A stretch of 64,000 nt of DNA from Sequoia sempervirens (lineage: Eukaryota; Streptophyta; Pinopsida; Cupressales; Cupressaceae): NCBI GenBank assembly GCA_007258455.2, contig VDFB02321300.1, positions 186,001 through 250,000 on the forward strand, given 5' to 3'. The notes under the pieces are model-generated. The model saw only the letters and a list, made by a program, of their open reading frames with translations. It ran no database searches and had not been told where the DNA came from. The position numbers and the translations under genes are program-made. This document shows positions 12,828-24,038 of the stretch, one piece after another. How positions within the stretch are numbered: position 1 is the first letter of the stretch; the number at the start of each line of letters is the position of its first letter.

Positions 12828-13679
12828 TCAAACCTTACCAATCTTAAAGCAGAGAGGAAACTTTACAGTTTTGGCCACATCTAGCGGAGCTCCCCATGCC
12901 GCCTCGAAGTCTCCGCTAAACTCGCTTATGATGTCTTCCCTGCCCACCAAACCAGACGTCGTTCTCAAAATCCCCAAATACTGATCAAACGTCCTCTGCT
13001 CTTCGATCTCCAGTTTTATCGCCTGCACTTGTGAGAACGGAAACGGCAAAGTCTCGTACTCCTCCAGCACCACTTTCGCAGCCGGATCGAAAAGCGGATA
13101 AGTTCTGCTAAAAAACCGCTCATAAACGGCGTCCACTGCTGGATCGACTCGGGGCTTCCAGTACGACCACACGGCAATCACGCCGCCGGGCTTCTTCAAC
13201 ACGCGCTTTACCTGCGGGTAAAATTTATCCATGTCGAGCCAGTGGACGGCTGTGGCGGCGGTGACGAGATCGACGGAGGACTCGGGGCCGACGATGGAGT
13301 GCAGTTCTTGGTCGGTCATTGACGGCGCCGTCACGGCGTAGGTTATGTTGGGGCGCTGCTCTGCGTGTTGAATCTGCTGCTCACTTGTGTCTGTGGCCAC
13401 CACTTTCTTGTAGTACTTTGATACCTGCTTTACAACAGAGAACATTCATCAGAGAATAGGCTGTGATAATACATATAAAGAGAAGAGGCGTGTTTAACAA
13501 GTTACCCCAACGGCCGCTTGGCCAGTGCCTGTGCCGACATCCCAGGCGAGACCATGGTGTGGAGTGAGGGAAGAAAGGAAGGAGAAAAGCTGAGAGGGAT
13601 AGCGGGGCCTGAACTGTGCGTAATCTTTGGCCACTGTGCCATACACCTCTTTTACATTCGGGAACCTGCTGTCTTCCAT
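12828..13679 (-). CDS. SAM-dependent methyltransferase, embryo-abundant / trans-aconitate-methyltransferase-like (256 aa, two exons)
   Basis: Exon 1 is 13679-13506 (58 codons) and exon 2 is 13424-12828 (198 codons plus TGA). They are joined in phase 0 across an 81 bp intron (13505-13425) that begins GTAACT and ends GCAG. The product is a class I methyltransferase. Visible parts: the SAM-binding motif I WDVGTGTGQAAVG (46-58), the following acidic residue in VVATDTSE (D70), VDLVTAATAVHWLD (about 108-122), and RVLKKPGGVIAVW (about 132-144). Length is close to the usual ~260 residues of this family, which in plants is annotated as embryo-abundant protein-related or methyltransferase DDB_G0268948-like. 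The substrate of plant members is not established, so none is assigned. Expected location is cytosol, since no targeting peptide is apparent. The exons are clearly richer in G+C than the DNA around them. All key motifs are intact, with no stop or frameshift, so it looks functional. Confidence 0.92.
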
Positions 13680-13715
13680 GGTTTAGGCATACACAGAGCT
13701 TTGCCTCTTCCATTC

Positions 13716-13725
13716 TTATATAAAA
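13716..13725 (-). promoter_or_regulatory. TATA box of the methyltransferase gene
   Basis: Read on the minus strand this is TTTTATATAA, 37-46 bp before the ATG at 13679. This implies a very short 5' leader. Further upstream (13743-13765) is a run of TTTTTG repeats on the plus strand. Confidence 0.5.
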
Positions 13726-13962
13726 GGGAACTGTAATAAAGTATTTGTTTTTGTTTTTGTTTTTCCTTTTGCTTTCTAAAAGATAAGGAACATCCTTTTT
13801 GCTAGGTATTGTCTTACACTCATTTTCTTTGATTTGATGTTAAAAGTTGAGAGAGATGTTGGTGTTGGATCAAGAGCATCTCTCTCTTTTTTTCACTTTT
13901 AATGTACCTAATAAAGAATTTCATTGAAAATTTGAATTTAATCTTATACTTTATAGACTTAA

Positions 13963-14320
13963 GAGTTATTTGGTAAGAATTGATTTCTTAGGGATGATGC
14001 ATGACAATTTCCTTTAAATTTTGAATTTAATCTTATTTTTCAATGGAGTTATTAGGTAATAATTGATTTCTTAGAAATAATGTGTAGTCATTTTGATCAT
14101 TTTATTTAAATTTTGAATTTGATCTTTATTTCTTTATAGAATTATTTGGTAGGAATTGATTTCTTGAAATTCTTTTGAATTCAAACTCCATTTTCATGAA
14201 ATTGTTTGATAAAAATTGATCTCTTATAATTTTATTGAAAATCAAACTATCCTATATATATAACTCATTTAAATTCAACTTTGTCTTTTATAGAGTTATT
14301 TATTAAGAATTCATATTTTG
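13963..14320. repeat. Degenerate tandem repeat, five copies
   Basis: The phrase 'gagttatttggtaagaattg' followed by 'atttctta' recurs in diverged form at 13963, 14046, 14139, 14198 and 14293, spaced 60-95 bp. In several copies it is preceded by 'ttttgaatttaatctta'. Confidence 0.6.
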
Positions 14321-14379
14321 TAATTTTTATTGAGAATCTAATAACTTCATTAGTTTTAAGATTATTTTTAAATATACAT

Positions 14380-14500
14380 ACATTTATATATATAAATGTA
14401 TAAAATATGAATATTAATTATGTATTTATGTATTATATATAATGTATGTTATATATAATATATGTGCATAATATATAAATATAAATTACTATAAAATCTT
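14380..14500. repeat. TA-rich low-complexity tract
   Basis: Runs such as 'tatatataaatgtataaa' and 'tatatataatatatg' occur here. The tract is repeated identically in copy 2 at about 37390-37508. Confidence 0.6.
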
Positions 14501-15930
14501 CAAAGAATAACCACCCCACCTCGATAGTAGTCTCATATTCTAGAATTCGCAAGCCCCACCTTGTAATTTATAGAAAGGTCAAAAATAATAATAATACTAT
14601 TATTCTATTACTAATATCCATACAGAGAAAAACCATTAGATCCATGTTCATTAATCTCATTTGTTAAACTCAACAGTAATTACAACTCATAGGGATGAGA
14701 AGTACAAGTGACACTATATTGCATACATTTTTCTAACAAGGCACAATCACATTAACATACACTAGCATACAATTTAGAAAAAAAATTGTGAGTTAAAATT
14801 AAAATTTTCTTTGACCATCGGAGGTAGACTAAATTGATAAAATAAACTTTGAAGCTCATTGTTTAGTAGTTAGAAACTCCTTCTAACTATCATAGTTCTA
14901 AATTGAAGTGTTTACTTTGTAATTGTTCATTTTCTTCTTGTTTACATTGTGTTAAGTTAGCAATAATTACTACCCAATTTTATGCTAGAAATGATCTACA
15001 ATACATTGGGTAAGTAAGAAGAAATATAAACACAAGGTAAAGAATAAAACTAAGCAAGTGCACAATCATTTAAGCTTCATTTAAATAATGTTGGAAGTAA
15101 TTATACTTTAAAAAGTAATATAATCATGTAATTTTGAAGGCACACATATCAATTAATGGACCAATGAAATACCATTATATATTATTAAAATAGGTTACAT
15201 GGATCTAATTGGAAAAGGATTATAGGTCAATATTTGATATAGGAGCATTCTAGGGTATAGAGAAATCTTTCATCAACCAAAAATACTTTTCTTTAACTTT
15301 GTTTGTTTAGAGGTTTCTAGTCATTAGTTAGTCATTATAGATCAAGTACCACATATTGTTATAGTTGTATATCTCACCTTGTTATTTGGAATAAATATTC
15401 TTAAACAATCCTTTAATGGCATATTTAATTTTTAGAAGATTCTAATCACCACAAAGGCATAACTTTGTTTCTAAATTTCATCAAGATTGATTAATTATCA
15501 CTCAATTTCATTGTTTATGGGTTGTAGTAGATTTTCAAAGTTTATGACAACAAAGAAACACATCAAAAAATACATTAGACCTAGGAGAGCTTTTGGAATT
15601 CATTACATTGAGTTTTATATCACCACATTCAATTTAGTAGATTATACCTACATGTTTGGTCAACTACATGCTTCAATAAGGACTAGGGCTTTTGTACCAC
15701 CTTCCACCAATGAAGATCTCATTTATAATAATTGAGGTTAATATACAAATAGTACTCAAAATCATTTGGAAGCAGCATGAAGGCAACAAAGAGAGTGAGA
15801 GATAGTGTGATGACCCTCTCCCTAATAAGATAAAATAATAACAATAATATTTATTATTATTCAATAATCACTTGATAATATTAATAATATAAAACTTCAC
15901 GATTGAATCTTATTTTCAATGGACAAATGA
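14501..15930. other. Intergenic part of duplication copy 1, nothing recognised
   Basis: No gene or element ends were recognised. The 82-codon open frame at 15487-15735 has no motif and is mirrored at 38496 in copy 2. Most single-base differences between the copies in the left part of the duplication fall between about 15140 and 16100. Confidence 0.45.
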
Positions 15931-16578
15931 TCATCTTTTATTCAACAAGAAAGGATGAAAGATCTTTGCTCTAATTAAAATGTGGTACTTTACCCTATGT
16001 ATGTGTATAGAGGATGATGGATTGCATGGGAGAAGTGGTAGAGGATGATGGTATATGGGAAAAAATTTGGAGAAGGCAACTTTGGTCAATGAATTTGTAG
16101 ATTTCTCCAAAAGGGGAGAAGGTAGATTTTCATATTTTGTTTCTTCCTCCCATATCTCTTTATAGGCTTTATTTGTAGCCTCCTTGATCTCTTCCTTGAT
16201 TTGTTTAGTTAAATTTGGCTTCCCTAGCATGAGTTTGTCTAACCTTTGCTTGGTTTGAAGTTCTTTGGCTTGTATCTAAGACAAATTTTCCTTTTGGGCC
16301 TTGGTCCCTGTGGTGAATTATTTTTGCAATAGCCTCCTCCTTTAATTTATCCTCAATCTATGCAATTTTTACCCCTTTCTTCTTTTGTGTTGCAGCTAGT
16401 GGCCCCGATAATTGGTCCATTAGTGATTCCAATGTGATATTAGAAGCCACCCTATATATGATGAGTGCTTCTTTTGTGATGGATTTTTTGGCTAAACCCA
16501 TTTCCTCATATACCCTAAAGGTATTTTGTAGTATTTATTTTTTAAACAACTAGCTATAAAGTTGATTTTCATCCATTA
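15931..16578 (-). pseudogene. Decayed charged coding relic, downstream half (interrupted by the Ty3 element)
   Basis: On the minus strand a frame rich in Lys, Glu and Gln can be followed through TAA/TAG stops and at least one frameshift. Recognisable pieces are AKKSITKEALIIYRVASNIT, LESLMDQLSGPLAATQKKKG and, in another frame, KPNLTKQIKEEIKEATNKAY. The frame continues without a break across the ATACC target site into 29309-29600 on the far side of the inserted LTR element. I do not recognise the protein. A TE structural protein with a coiled coil is one possibility. Confidence 0.5.
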
Positions 16579-16583
16579 ATACC

Positions 16584-17840
16584 TGTATAAGAGCGAATTT
16601 TGACCCTATGTGCAATTCCCCTTTTTTCCTTTATCCACCTTAGAAAACCAAGTTGAGAGGCTTAATTCCACTTAAGCCCACTGATGGCAATCCACTTGGT
16701 GCATGTTTTGTGTGTTGGTGGGGGCGTTTCTATCCATCCAGGACGCCTGCACAGTGTGTAGACATCTGCACGACGTGTTTACATCCCTGGTAGATTCCTA
16801 CGATTGAACCTGCAAAGGCATTACTCTTCTCGTTGGTAGTGAAGTTGTAATGCCTCCTTCGGTTGACCGACCTGAATATGGTCGTTTTCTTCCCTCATTC
16901 TTCATATTTAGTCCTTCAACTTGCATTTCAATTCTGGATCACATCAAGCTGCCATTCTAGCACTCTCACATTCACTCTCAAACTCATTTTCTTCCACTCC
17001 AAGCATCCAAGCATTCCATTGCAGCAAAAGCTCCACTCTGTCACTTCGGTAGAGCACATTTGGGACCACGCCATTGTAGCAAAGGCTTGAGTTCCTCTCA
17101 TTTCTTTCCCAAGCAACCTTGAGTGCTCTTGGTGGAGGTGGTAAGCTTCCCTATCCTCTCTTCTATCACTTGGTTGAGTAGCATAGTACTGTTTTGTACT
17201 ATTTTTATTCTTGTTACTTTATCGCTTCTTTATCTCATTTCCTTGGTTGTCCGTAGAGGTGGAAACACCTAAACGGGGGTCTGACTAAGTCAGGCCCTTA
17301 TATAGCCACCCAACATTTTCCCTTTTTATGTGTGCGGGTGAGTGTGCTTCTCGGAAGATCAACTGGCAAATGAATTCCTTGGTGAGATCCTTCTTACCCT
17401 TGTTACACTCACACTTCTACTTTACATTATTAGAGAATACTTTGTTTACTTGGTAGTGTCATTCTGGCCTTTTAGTTGAGTAGCTAGGCCGTTAGTCATT
17501 TTGGTGAGTTCAACCTTGTCTCTACTGTTGTCCAACCGTATGGACCGTATGGACTACAGTGCACTTTAGAGACGCTAGTGTGTTGCATTGTCGTCTAGCG
17601 TCTGCACTGACATCCTCGGGTAGAGAGCTCCTTGAGGCACAGAGTTGAACCTAAAAACTGACTCACCTAGCCCCACCTTGCAACTCAGGATTGTAGAGTG
17701 ATTGTACGACATCATAGTCCTCATCATTCTCATCCTCATACTCTAAACATCGCACTTAGCTGAGGTAAGTTAGGGTAGCCTCTCGCATCTTGACCCTCTA
17801 TGACATGGGGTCTTGCACACGGTGGTCCCCCTCTCTTACA
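16584..17840 (+). repeat. 5' LTR of the Ty3 element, copy 1 (1257 bp)
   Basis: Begins TGTATAAGAGCGAATTT and ends CTCTCTTACA. It differs from the 3' LTR at 28080 by several percent, so the insertion is not recent. Two adjacent small hairpins lie at 17257-17297, described separately. Confidence 0.92.
17257..17297 (+). other. Paired hairpins inside the LTR (candidate RNA structure)
   Basis: AGGTG-GAAA-CACCT (17257-17270) is followed after AAAC by a stem GGGTCTGAC-taa-GTCAGGCCC. Both stems are kept in the other three LTRs of this family. In the 3' LTR the second stem is lengthened on both sides to AGGGG...CCCCT. Confidence 0.55.
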
Positions 17841-17864
17841 TTTTTGGTGAACCCAATGTGAACT
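17841..17864 (+). other. Candidate primer-binding site of the Ty3 element
   Basis: Directly after the LTR terminus is TTTT followed by TGGTGAACCCAATGTGAACT. The TGG start complements a tRNA CCA end. The tRNA species could not be assigned without a comparison. Confidence 0.5.
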
Positions 17865-17943
17865 AACATCTATTCATCAGTTGGTGTTGAAACTTCCCTT
17901 GGATACTTCACGATTTTTGTGATCTTGAGTGTTGTAAAGGTTT

Positions 17944-18835
17944 ATGAGCATCACAACCCAGTCCACAACTTCTGGGCATATCATGAGGAGAAGTGTACGA
18001 CACCTCTCAATGGATAGGACAAAGGTCTTGCTTGGTCTTTCTACATGTCTTTTCTCTAGTCCCACCATTAGTTTGGTCGCGCAGGAGCAGTTATTGAGGA
18101 ATGAGATGGGATTAGCTAATGAAACAAATCATGTTCCCACTCCTCCTGTGTCTCCCATGCCATCATCGGTGGATGAGCATGAGGTCGTTCAAATCCCTGT
18201 TGAATATGTGTCAGCCCTTGCAAAAGGGTTGGGCGACCTTGAAAACCATTTGGAAAGAAATTTGAAGATGGCTAGAGCCACTCGATTTGTTAGTGAATTA
18301 AGACATATGATGGGTAAAAATCGAAGCGGGCATCGAACTTCTAAATAGTCTCTTCGGTATCGCCGAAGCATGTGCTCCTTCGAGCAACTCTAGCCTCATA
18401 CAAGGAGTCACCTTTGAAAAGCATGAGGGACAATTAGGGGTATCAATGCCTCCCACTTCTATCTACATGGTTGATGCGGTCCCTTCCATTAGTATCCCTT
18501 CCATCCCTAATCAACCAGAAACTGTCAAGGTGAATAAGGTATCGTTGGGCTTTAGCTTTACCCCTTTTGTCACCTCTGGTGGTGGAGATTTTGGCAGAAT
18601 AGGTGGTGGTGGATTTGGTAGTGGAGGTGGTGGATTCGGTAGTGGAGGTGGTGCTGGCAGAGGTGGTTCCAACAAAGGTTGTGGTGGTGGTTCTGGCAGA
18701 GGCCCTATTGGAGGCGGTGGCTCTGGCGAAAGTCACATCAATGGCATTTCTGGAGGTGGACTTGGTGGTGATTCCGGAGGAGGTTCCTCTAGCCCTCTAT
18801 CTTCTAATGACCCTATTCTAACTACTTTGCTTTAG
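17944..18835 (+). pseudogene. gag N-terminal region with glycine-rich domain, copy 1
   Basis: The frame begins at 17944 (MSITTQSTTSGHIMRRS) and continues through VSALAKGLGDLENHLERNL. It is broken at about 18320 by one extra base ('aaatcgaagcgg' here, 'aaatcaagcgg' in copy 2), then resumes at 18446. The second part is a glycine-rich stretch (about 18570-18800) with repeated GGGGFGSGGG. In copy 2 the same region is one intact 296-codon frame. The stop at the end is shared by both copies. Confidence 0.7.
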
Positions 18836-18894
18836 AACAAGGGTAAGATGTAGAGCTAGTTAGTGAGCCTTTCCCAGGCCTCAAACCAGCCTAT

Positions 18895-19450
18895 CTTCTA
18901 GTCTTTCTTCTGGCATAACCCATTGTCGGTTGCCATTTTTAACACTCCCTTCCCTCAGGGAATGGAGATCCCTAAATTTGAGAAGTTTGGTGGTAAGGGA
19001 GACCTGCAGACGCATGCATATGCCTTTAACGCTCTTTGCACTGACTTCTTTCATCATGATACCTTGATGGCTAAGTTATTCCCTTGATCCCTCAAGGACA
19101 CAACACTCTAGTGGTATTGTTCCTTTCCTGACAATTCTATTTTCTCATTTGATCAACTTGTAAATCATTTTCTTAAACAATTCCAAGAAAACATCGGGTC
19201 GAAGATGACCTTTTCAGATCTCGTCCGGTGTAAGCAAGGAGACAATGAAAAGATTATCGATTTCATAACGTGTTATCAAGCACTTCTTTCACAAATCTCA
19301 TATCAGCTGCCTGATTCTGATGTGTAGAAGGTATTGATAGGGAACTTACAAAGGCCTTGGCAAGAGAAGTTTTCCCTTATGAAATACCCTTCTTTCGCGC
19401 ATTTGTGTGCAGCTTTATGAGAGTATCAGCAAACGGTTGCTTAGTTTGGG
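18895..19450 (+). pseudogene. gag core (capsid-like) relic, copy 1
   Basis: The frame can be followed through several stops and shows MEIPKFEKFGGKGDLQTHAY near the start and DLVRCKQGDNEKIIDFITCY near the middle. These are typical of plant Ty3 gag cores. In-frame stops fall at 'LFP*SLKD', 'DSDV*KVL' and 'CAAL*EYQQ'. Most are explained by C-to-T change of CAG or CGA codons. Confidence 0.7.
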
Positions 19451-21183
19451 GGACGCTCCTTGCGCTCCCGTTCTGAAGGAAAGTCCATCGTATCAATCTC
19501 TGGGAAGGGTAAATTCATTGTGAATGTAGTAGTCATTGTTGACGACAATGGCCTCAAACACAACCAAAAATTCTTGAAGTTTTCTTAATCTTATACTTCC
19601 ATCTTGCAGAAAATGTTGAAGGATAAGGTCATAACTTTGTTGATTCCTAAGCCTGTTAAGGAACCTTACCCTAATTGGTATGATGGGAGCACTTATTGTT
19701 AATACCATCATGTTAATGGACATGATACTGAATGTTGTATGTGGTTGCATCATGAAATACAAGACCACATCAAGGAGGACACCATTCATCTCGATGGGAA
19801 CAAACATAACACTAACAAATCAGTGGCAAAAGCAAACAATGAATTGCAGATATACAGAGACCCGTTTCCATCGTATTCTGCTAACATGATTGTTGATCCC
19901 ACTGATTCTATTACCCAACTCGAGGCCTATGTAAATATGGTCACGGTAACTTCCACTGTTCCACCCACACCGGGTTTGTTAGATGTTACATTTACATCAC
20001 AAGATTTTCCCTTGAACAATAAACCTTCACCTCTCTACATTCCCACTCGTGTCAATGGTAACATTGTGACAGGAGTCTTGATAGACCCCGCAAGTCATGT
20101 GAATGTTATTATTGAAGAAACATTAGTATTAAATTCACTGCAAAAGTAAAAGTATGAAGGAACGAAATCCACCATCTGTACTCACGATGGTATGAGTCTT
20201 AAACCCTATGGCTCAATCACTTTGTCTGTCTTGGTTGGACCTAGGACTATTGACACAATCTTTGACATCATCTTGGAGTCGGATATGTTCAGGGTGAAGC
20301 TAGGAATTCCTTGGCTAGTTTCCATGAATGGGATCGCCTTCGTTATTCATAAGTGTTTAAAATTTTCCCACGAGGGTGTTGTGCTTGTAGTGCATGATAC
20401 TGGATATCAACCTTTGGTATCTCGTGGTGGATATTCTTTGGATCACTTTTGGCCCTCCCCGAATAGTCCACTCCCTCCGAGAATGGGCCTACTTTACAAG
20501 AATTATGTGAAGTACAAAATTGGGGGCAAAGAGGAGCCAAAGCTGACCCTTCCTATGATAGAGCAACTAGTCGCCTCCTCTTCCCTGAAAGAGAAGGAGA
20601 AGTCCTTGTCAGCTCCCTCTCCTTCCTGCAAAGGTAAAGAGAAGGCTATACCATCCACTCCCTCTTCCCAGAAGAAAGAGGAGAAGCTTATGACGTCTCC
20701 CTCTCCTCCTCGCAAAGGTAAAGATAAAGCAACTCTTTCTCGGACTGCCTCTTCCTCTCCCATTTCCTGGGAAGAGTGTTGGATGAGCAGACCCGGTGGC
20801 TACCCACTGAATCTAATGATCCCTCTTTAGCGTAGGCCAAATATTAGGATTGTGGATCTCCCTAATGAATTTCCTAGACCATGGTATTACTTATACGATA
20901 GAAAGAAAGGTTCTCACAGAAAATTCGATCTGTGGCCTCCTACTGCTCATGCTTCTAGGGAAATGAACAGAAATAGGCCCGTTGTCGAAGCTCTCAAGTT
21001 GACTCCTCCTGTCGCTCCCCAAGATGCTCCCCCTGCTCCCATACAGGAACCTATTCCTCCACCTGAGATGGTTGTAGTGGACTTTCTTATAGTCGAGCAA
21101 AAACCTCTTGTCCCTTTGAAAGCTCTGGCTTCTAACTCCAAGAGTTGTAGAAATTGCCTTGCGCGTGAACACAAGCACCGACA
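19432..21183 (+). pseudogene. gag zinc knuckle / protease module A, copy 1
   Basis: This is the first of two tandem modules, 1752 bp apart. In order: KSIVSISGKGK, a knuckle YC*YHHVNGHDTECC (Q codon turned to TAA), a retropepsin-like region with GVLIDPASHVNVI (Asp codon at 20084), then YGSITLSVLVGPRTIDTIFD and GIPWLVSMNGIAFVIHKCLK, and a Ser/Pro/Lys-rich tail. The open pieces are 19739-20149, 20192-20830 and 20852-21183. The active-site loop reads DPAS instead of the usual D-(S/T)-G or D-G-G-S, in both modules. Confidence 0.75.
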
Positions 21184-21600
21184 GATGGTTGCTCAGTTCG
21201 AGGGACCCTCCTCACACTCCCATTCTGATGGAAAGTCCATTGTATCAATCTCTAGGAAGGGTAAAGCCATTGCGAATGTAGTAGTCATTGTCGACGACAA
21301 TGGCCTCAAACGCTGCCGAAAATTCACGAAGTTGTCTGAATCTTATATTTCTATCTTGCAGAAGTTGTTGAAGGATAAGGTTGTAACTTTGCCAATCCCT
21401 AAGCCTTTTAAGGAACCTTACCCTAATTCTTATGATGGGAGCACTTATTGTCAATACCATCATGTTAATGGACATGATACCGAACGTTGTATGCGGTTGC
21501 ATCATGAAATACAAGACTGCATCGAGGACGACACCATTCGTCTCTATGGGAATAAACAAAACACTAACAAATCAGTGGCAAAAAAAAATAGTGAATTGCA

Positions 21601-21882
21601 TGTTGGTGTAATTAATATTTAATTACACTTTGCATAAGTTTACTTAGGCTTTATTTAATTCCTAAGTTATAGGTTCTTATCTTTATCTTGTTCAGCTATC
21701 TTGTTGCTCAAGATAAGATTAGGTTTATGCATCTTTGTTTTTATAAAGAAAATCATTATCTTGTAATTATTGAATTCTCGAATAATAATTATTTGCACAT
21801 CTTCTTGCAAATCTCTATTTTTTTGTTTTTCTCTTCAGTGGAAGGATATTCTGGTTTGCAAATCTAATCTTGGTTTCTAACA
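21601..21882 (+). repeat. 5' LTR of the nested element (282 bp)
   Basis: TGTTGGTGTAATTAATATTT to TTGGTTTCTAACA. It matches 24039-24319 closely along its whole length, indicating a younger insertion than the host element. Confidence 0.93.
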
Positions 21883-21895
21883 TGGTATCAGAGCC
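21883..21895 (+). other. tRNA-iMet primer-binding site
   Basis: TGGTATCAGAGCC abuts the LTR end with no spacer. Confidence 0.9.
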
Positions 21896-24038
21896 TTGAT
21901 TTGCAACCCCTTCTCAGATTTTTGAGAAAATAATTGCAGGGTTCGTTCGGGATTCCTCGAGGATATCATGCCTTGATTTCATTCATGAGGCATTTTGGAT
22001 CAGATCAGGCTTCACCATTGGATTCAAAGCACTGGAAAAAGTTAGGATTGGCTTTTGTTTTGCAAATTTTGGCCATCATTTTCCAGATCTGTGAGGGTTT
22101 CAGGCTGGGAGATTTTTTGCAAGCTCTGCAGGTAGCCAAATTTTTAGAGCAGTTTGAGCAGAAACAGAGGTCACCATCGTGTTCGCGGCGGCCAAAAACC
22201 CTAAGAATGCCTATCATTTCATCAATTTTGGTGCAATTGATTCGGAAGGCAAAAAAAATTTGCTTGGGGGGCCGTACGGCCTCCCCAGCACGCATTTTGA
22301 GGCTCACAAATTGAAAAAAATACAAATTTTTTTTTTTCACCTCCATCAGCACTCACAGTTTTAGAAGGCTCTGCCACTAGGTGGCCACTAGGCAACCACC
22401 CGCCTGCCGCTCAGCCCGGCGGCGTCACCTCCTCCATCACCGACCAGTCCGGCCAACGCTTAGCCCCACCGAGCCCTTCGCCAACGCTCCGCCACCACTG
22501 TCATCCCCCACGGGCCCTCTGCACTCCACCCCGATCACATGGAGGACCAGGGGTCATCCACCCAGCCCCCACAAGATTTTTTCCACTAGCCCCGGTCACA
22601 TGGCCTACTGGGGGCTCTCCATTCAGCCCCGAGCCGGTACAGATTTTCTGATGGAATATTCTGGTAGCAACGGAGCATAGACCGGCGACTGGCAAATTTT
22701 TTCTGACAGGGGGCCTTTTTTTGCCCTCACGACCAAATGGTTGTCAATTTTTTTCACGTGAAGTGTTGATGTCAGCATGACATCATTGGCCATACAGCCC
22801 CTCTTTGCCCCTCCTAGCTCTGATTTTTCCTAAAGGAGTAGTTTATTTCCTTTGGTCATAACTTGGGCATATGGTATCGAAATCGAGAAAATGAGATATC
22901 ACCGGAAAGCTGGTTTCGAGAAATTTCCTATGGTGTAAGTTATTTTTTAGAATATTTCTGTTTATCTACTGCTTTTTCTGTTTGAAGTCATATTTTCATT
23001 TTGGGCTTCTGAGCTCATAACTTTTTTCCACGATCTCTGATTTTCATTTTCTTTGCGGCGTTGGAAAGGTATTGAGGAGATCTATCTTTTTGTCCATGCA
23101 CTTTTTTCTATATCTATCCCAAGTTTATCATTATTCCAGATTTTTCCTTATGGGTATTTTGGAGATTACTTGGATGTTTTGGCAATTGGAAAGGTGAAAC
23201 TTGAATATTTGTACTTCATTTCAGTACCACATCATGTTATTTTCTATTTATGCATGCATTAGCATTCTCTCCTTTTACAATCATTGGTTTATTGTAATAA
23301 ACAAACTAAGATAAAGTTCCATCGAGGGGGTTTCTTGCATAATAAATCTGATTAGAGTGTAGTTTTCACTTTGATCTCCATATCCATCTTGATTTGTTGG
23401 CAACTCGCATGGGTTATCTGGTCTCTTAGTTTCTTTTGGCCACATTTTTGCAATTGCTTGACACATATCGGATTCATCGGTTCACACTTCAGTTGAGAGA
23501 TTATGTTTCTTGATCGTCATTGGTTCAAATTCTTCTTAGTTTGAGGGCCATGTTTTTATGGTTAATGTTCCATAGTCTTCATGGTACTCCTTCCCATGGA
23601 AGAGTTTTAGTCACAGTTTGGCATTGACATCGAGATACATGGCTTCCAGATTCTGTCATCATCTCATCTACTGTTGCTTCATAGATTACAGGGTTGTTCC
23701 AGTTTGTGAGTTTTCCAGTGTTCCATGGCATCGGGTCTGCTGTCACATTATTATGATTCTGGTTTTGGTTTCTTGTAGACAAAGTTATCTTTCCTTGCTT
23801 GTCAGATTGTGGTTCCAATGTTACTCCACAGTGTTCTTCTAGTGCTTCTTTGCAGCAGTCATCTCATTGTAGGGGGGTTTTGTCCCACTGGGTTTTCCTT
23901 CTCTACCTCATATTGCATTTGTACTTGGGTACCTGATCATGCCTTGTTGTCGGGACCCATTCATTCATTCTTTCTCGCATTCATCTTAGTTTTAGGTGCA
24001 TGCTTTGTTAGTCTCCCTAAGTTGCACTTATGGGGGGG

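Noticed and set aside
13518..13736. Plus-strand open frame over the first methyltransferase exon, and the 110-codon minus frame 13381-13713
   Set aside because: Both are alternative frames of GC-rich coding DNA; the spliced minus-strand reading explains the region.
18443..18736. Minus-strand Ser/Thr-rich open frame, also at 41431-41733
   Set aside because: It is the antisense shadow of the glycine-codon-rich part of gag.
22381..22680. Proline/arginine-rich open frame in the nested element
   Set aside because: It lies in the GC-rich leader of a non-coding element, has no domain, and the opposite strand is open as well.
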